Part shown: piece after piece, positions 60,372-64,000 of the stretch
Position numbering within the stretch: the stretch's first letter is position 1
How the letters are laid out: each line of letters begins with the position of its first letter
From: Porodaedalea pini
Lineage: Eukaryota > Basidiomycota > Agaricomycetes > Hymenochaetales > Hymenochaetaceae
Reading direction: 5' to 3'
Length of the DNA stretch: 64,000 nucleotides
Assembly: GCA_002794775.1 (NCBI GenBank)
Contig: NBAY01000004.1
Coordinates: forward strand, 930,001-994,000
The notes under the pieces: model-generated
What the model saw: the letters and a program-made list of their open reading frames with translations, nothing else
Database searches by the model: none
What the model was told of the DNA's origin: nothing
Program-made: the position numbers and the translations under genes

Positions 60372-60445
60372 GGCGGGGAAGAAAGAAAAGACGGGTTGAC
60401 TCCAAGATTCCCACGGTCCAGATGGTGATGGTAAGAGATCAAGAA

Positions 60446-60457
60446 GTGCAGGTCTCT
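60446..60457. repeat. LINE copy 2 target-site duplication, right
   Basis: GTGCAGGTCTCT, the second copy of the 12-bp duplication, 69 bp before the next start codon. Confidence 0.85.
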
Positions 60458-60526
60458 CGTTGTGTCACCGTTAGATTGGCGCGCCACTGACTGTTGTCTC
60501 GATTTTGATCACTTCCTGACTTCAAC

Positions 60527-61659
60527 ATGTTTCCCGGCTGGCTCAGTACAGTTTCTTCGGTAGGAATGGCCGTCGTTCCGCCACTCGTTTATGCAGATCA
60601 GACCATCTCGATAGTGCGAAAGAAGTACGTTCGTCCATTCTCCGTACACTCTACTTGTTCTCTCATCGTGCTGATGGACCATTGTACAGAGACTCTACAG
60701 GCTTCTCGCGAGATGTTTGTGGCGTATTGTACATTTTCAGATCAACGGAGATGATACAGTAATTGATAAACGTGCATCTAATAGGCTTATTGCAAATATT
60801 ACGCGTTTGTTCTTCTGGCTTGGGGACCGGTTTGAATTTGCTTTGCTTGTCCAGTCTATTCTGATGATACTAGCTCAGGTGCGTACTTCATATACGGATT
60901 CAACTTCGCTTTATTTTGACTTTGTTGACGGCGTAACAGCTTGCGCTATTGTATATTTGTATGCTCTATCGACCACGGCTTAGCCCAGAGAATATTGGGG
61001 TGTCGTCTCGTCCGTTCTCATTCTGGCAATGGCCAACATATGCGCAGCATACCGAGTTTTTGGCGGGGATGATGTATGTCTTCCTCACGAACACGCGGGG
61101 TTATCTTCAAATACTAAGGGAACGCTGGATTAACGCAGCCTAGTGCAAGCCATCCTCTTCTTGATATTTGGACGGTCGAATATCTTCATCGCTATTCTCG
61201 GGTTTCTTGCCTTGGGACTTGAGAGTACTCTTCCGATTCCACAATTTTTTAGGTGAGTTGAGGGGGCTTACAACGTGAGACGTATCTGACCGGCCTGGGC
61301 AGCAATCAAAAACAGAAGTCTCTATATGGCTTTCGGGCCTCTACGCTTCTCGGATGGTTTGCCGGCGATGCTTACAAGTGAGTCACTTCTGTCGTAGATG
61401 TCCACCATATAAATTTTCATGTTTGCCATAGATCTGTCTATTTCTTTCTCCAGGGCTCTCCTTTGCAATTCAAAGTCTGCGCCATCTTCCAGCTATCCAT
61501 AGACTGTGGTAAGCAAGAGACGTCATTTTCATAGCTATCTTACTCATGGGAAAGGCAGCTATCGTTATTCAGCGATTGTACTATGGAAACAAACCACCTG
61601 CTGCGACGCTGGTCGCAGATGACGATGTCGAGCAAGCGCTGGCACTAGCGGAAGAATGA
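60527..61659 (+). CDS. PQ-loop repeat membrane protein (PQLC1/SLC66A2, yeast Any1-like)
   Basis: About seven exons from MFPGWLSTVSSVGMAVVPPL to DDVEQALALAEE. Hydrophobic helices include MAVVPPLVYADQTISIVRKK with DSTGFSRDVCGVLLIANITR (first PQ-loop-like repeat), RLFFWLGDRFEFALLVQSIL, AILFLIFGRSNIFIAILGFL, and a second repeat with LESTLPIPQFFSNQKQKSLY followed by LLGWFAGDAYKSVYFFLQGS. The GDAYKxxYF segment is characteristic of the PQLC1/Any1 branch, which acts at Golgi/endosome membranes in phospholipid-flippase regulation. Intron junctions restore each helix. LINE copy 2 ends 69 bp upstream, so its native promoter is largely displaced. Confidence 0.82.
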
Positions 61660-61938
61660 AGGCGTACCCGGACCTTACGTATCGTGTAGCTTATATCCGT
61701 TACATAGTACCAGTGCTACCATAGTACAAATAATGACATGACTGCGGATTGTCTTGATCACCACTAGTACTGGCACTTCTAAAAATTGTTACACAACTGC
61801 GCGTAGTTGTACTCGTGAGAATAAATTGCTTGTTGTAGCGGTATACGTAGACACCGGTTTGCCCGTTAACCACTTCCGACTGTACATCTTCCAAAAGTCT
61901 TCGTCAACGCCGCCAAACAGGCATCCATACCAGCCCAA

Positions 61939-64000
61939 ATGGCCGCGACGAAGCCCATCACGTTCTGCGAGCACCTGCAGCTTTCGAGCATTGGCGTTCA
62001 GCCGGCTTCAATCTCCTTCCAGGTGAATCCCCAACAGCCTTTCGAGTTTCACTCAACAACGCGTTTTTCTGACGATGCATCTTGCAGACCTTGACCCTTG
62101 AGAGCGACCACTTTATTTGCGTGCGCGAAAAAGTCAACGAGCAAAACCAGGTCGTTATCGTCGACCTCGCAGACGCGAATAATGTACTCCGACGGCCTAT
62201 CACTGCGGATTCCGCCATAATGCATCCTCACAAGAAGGTCCTGGCTCTCAAATGTTCGTTTAAGCGCATTATCATTCGCGGTTACTCTCTGAACTAATAT
62301 TGCGCTGTCTGCTATTGCAGCCGGAAGGACTCTGCAGATTTTTAATATCGAAACAAAGCAGAAGGTCAAGTCCCACGTCAACAATGAGGACATTGTGTTC
62401 TGGAAATGGGTGACGGACACGGTCATTGGGATGGTCACAGATACAGCAGTCTACCACTGGACGATTGCCGACCAAACTTCCCCGCCTACAAAGATTTTCG
62501 ACAGGCATGCGACGCTCGCTGGCGCACAAATCATCAACTACCGCATTTCAGGCGACGGGAAGTGGATGGTGCTTGTCGGCATTGCAGGTAACGCAACGAA
62601 CCCGTCTGCTTTCAAAGTTAAGGGCGCGATGCAACTGTACAGCATTGACCGTTCAGTCAGTCAGCCTATCGAGGGTCATGCTGCTGCGTTTGCGGAGCTC
62701 AAGCTTGATGGTCATCAATTCCCTACCAAGCTCTTCACGTTCGCCGTGAGGACTGCTACAGGGGCCAAGGTACGCAGAACCATACGCGATATATAGTTCT
62801 AGTTATCTAACGCGCCTCTTCAGCTTCACGTCGTTGAAATTGACCATCAGGCCGCCGACCCTGTGTTCCCCAAGAAGGCGGTTGACGTATTCTTCCCTCC
62901 AGAGGCAACAAACGATTTCCCCGTTGCGATGCAGGTGTCAAAGAAACATGGAATTGTCTTCCTCGTCACCAAGTTCGGTTTCATCCATCTTTATGACCTT
63001 GAGTCCGGCGCCTGTGTGTACATGAATCGCATCAGCGGCGAGACCATTTTCGTAACTGCTGAGCATGAGGCGACGAATGGTATTATTGGGGTGAACAGGA
63101 AGGGTCAAGTTCTCAGTGTCAGTGTCGATGAAGGCGCAATTGTTCCCTACATCCTTGGCACGCTGAACAACACGGAGCTAGCCTTCAAGCTTGCGAGCCG
63201 CGCGAATCTTCCTGGTGCGGACGACCTGTACATCAAGCAGTACCAAGCGCTCTTCCAAAGCGGACAATTCAACGAGGCCGCTAAGATTGCTGCGAACTCG
63301 CCTCGCGGGATTCTGCGGACTTCGCAGACTATCGACGCGTTCAAGACAGCGCCGACGCCTCCCGGAGGTTTGTCTCCCATCCTCCAGTATTTCGGCATCC
63401 TATTGGAGAAAGGCGAGCTAAATCAGCTCGAGTCCCTTGAGCTTGCGCGTCCGGTTTTACAACAAGGTCGCAAGCAGCTGCTTGAGAAATGGCTGAAAGA
63501 GAATAAGCTCACTTGCAGTGAAGAGCTCGGTGACATTGTGCGCTTGCACGACATGACCCTCGCCCTTAGCGTGTACCTCCGTGCCAATGTTCCGAACAAA
63601 GTTGTCGCCTGCTTTGCCGAGACAGGTCAGACCGACAAGATTGTGCTGTACTCGAAAAAGGTCGGATACTCCCCGGATTACACGTCCCTCTTGCAGCATA
63701 TTATGCGCATCAACCCAGACAAGGGCGCAGAGTTTGCTTCTCAGCTTGTCAACGATGAGAATGGCCCACTGGTTGATATTGACAGGGTGTGTATAATTTA
63801 ACATATCTTGTTGTAAGTCACGGGCTTATTTGCCATGTTCCAGGTTGTCGACATTTTCATGTCCCAAAACATGATCCAGCCAGCGACTTCTTTCCTTCTC
63901 GACGCCTTGAAGGATAATAAGCCTGAGCAAGGCCACTTGCAGACACGGTTGCTAGAGATGAATCTCGTTCATGCGCCTCAGGTTGCCGACGCAATTCTCG
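61939..64000 (+). CDS. CHC1: Clathrin heavy chain, N-terminal part (runs off the window)
   Basis: Coat protein of clathrin vesicles (endocytosis, trans-Golgi traffic). Starts [20 protein letters not shown] and is spliced into [20 protein letters not shown]. The seven-blade terminal domain follows ([78 protein letters not shown]), then the linker and first heavy-chain repeats ([80 protein letters not shown]). At least five introns are seen, including 63787-63842. About 570 of the usual roughly 1680 residues are present; the rest lies beyond 64000. Confidence 0.95.

Larger units (their letters stand above)
47919..60445 (-). mobile_element. Non-LTR retrotransposon (LINE), copy 2, split by a nested LTR element
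   Basis: Same family and orientation as the element at 34291-40575, bounded by an exact 12-bp duplication. Removing the chromovirus at 52289-58518 and one 5-bp duplication leaves 6292 bp and restores ORF1: SSLECLN on one side continues as ERDYCNVSVVMKDPD on the other, as copy 1 predicts. ORF1 has one frameshift apart from the insertion and ORF2 has only two nonsense codons, so this copy is better preserved than copy 1. It retains the intact RT box YMDD. Confidence 0.93.

Overview
This window is nuclear DNA of a filamentous basidiomycete, most likely an Agaricomycete. The evidence is dense short introns (about 50-60 bp, donors mostly GTRNGT and often GTGCGT), CT-rich promoter stretches, a chromovirus with a chromodomain, and standard fungal housekeeping genes. 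All splice models below were read by eye, and no searches were run.

Layout. (1) 1-16.9 kb holds one clear gene, an ECL1-family zinc-binding lifespan factor (1815-3183). It is followed by about 13.7 kb without a recognisable gene, rich in microsatellites and two recurrent short palindromes (ACTAGTACT/AGTACTAGT and ATTAATAT). (2) 16.9-31 kb is a compact gene cluster: Sm-B snRNP protein (-), nitronate monooxygenase (+), a tiny biotinyl-domain protein lacking the AMKM motif (-), pyruvate carboxylase (-, about 25 exons including a 5-nt micro-exon), GDP-mannose transporter (-), DASH subunit HSK3 (+) and a short-chain dehydrogenase with a disrupted C-terminus (+). (3) 31-34.3 kb holds a broken F-box/LRR-like gene (-) and ubiquitin-eS31 (-). 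(4) 34.29-40.58 kb is a full-length but decayed non-LTR retrotransposon (LINE copy 1, minus strand, 11-bp target duplication). It was inserted into the intergenic space between ubiquitin-eS31 and replication factor C subunit RFC3/RFC5 (+). (5) 40.6-47.9 kb has RFC, a proline-rich hypothetical (-), a Rho3-type GTPase (+) and about 2.3 kb without a clear gene. (6) 47.92-60.45 kb is a second LINE of the same family (12-bp duplication), itself split by a young Ty3/gypsy chromovirus (52289-58518; 404-bp LTRs, 5-bp duplication GTTAA). (7) 60.5-64 kb has a PQ-loop membrane protein (+) and clathrin heavy chain (+), which runs off the right edge.

The cellular genes are housekeeping functions: splicing, anaplerosis, Golgi glycosylation, kinetochore, replication clamp loading, translation, polarity and vesicle traffic. 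No biosynthetic or operon-like linkage is seen. The most informative structures are in the mobile elements. The chromovirus has an 11-nt self-priming match placed where transcription should start, a canonical GGGTTTT -1 shift site joining gag to pol, and a mutated RT active site (YLND). The two LINEs carry lesions that often read CGN-to-TGA or CG-to-CA, and both sit less than 75 bp upstream of a plus-strand start codon.
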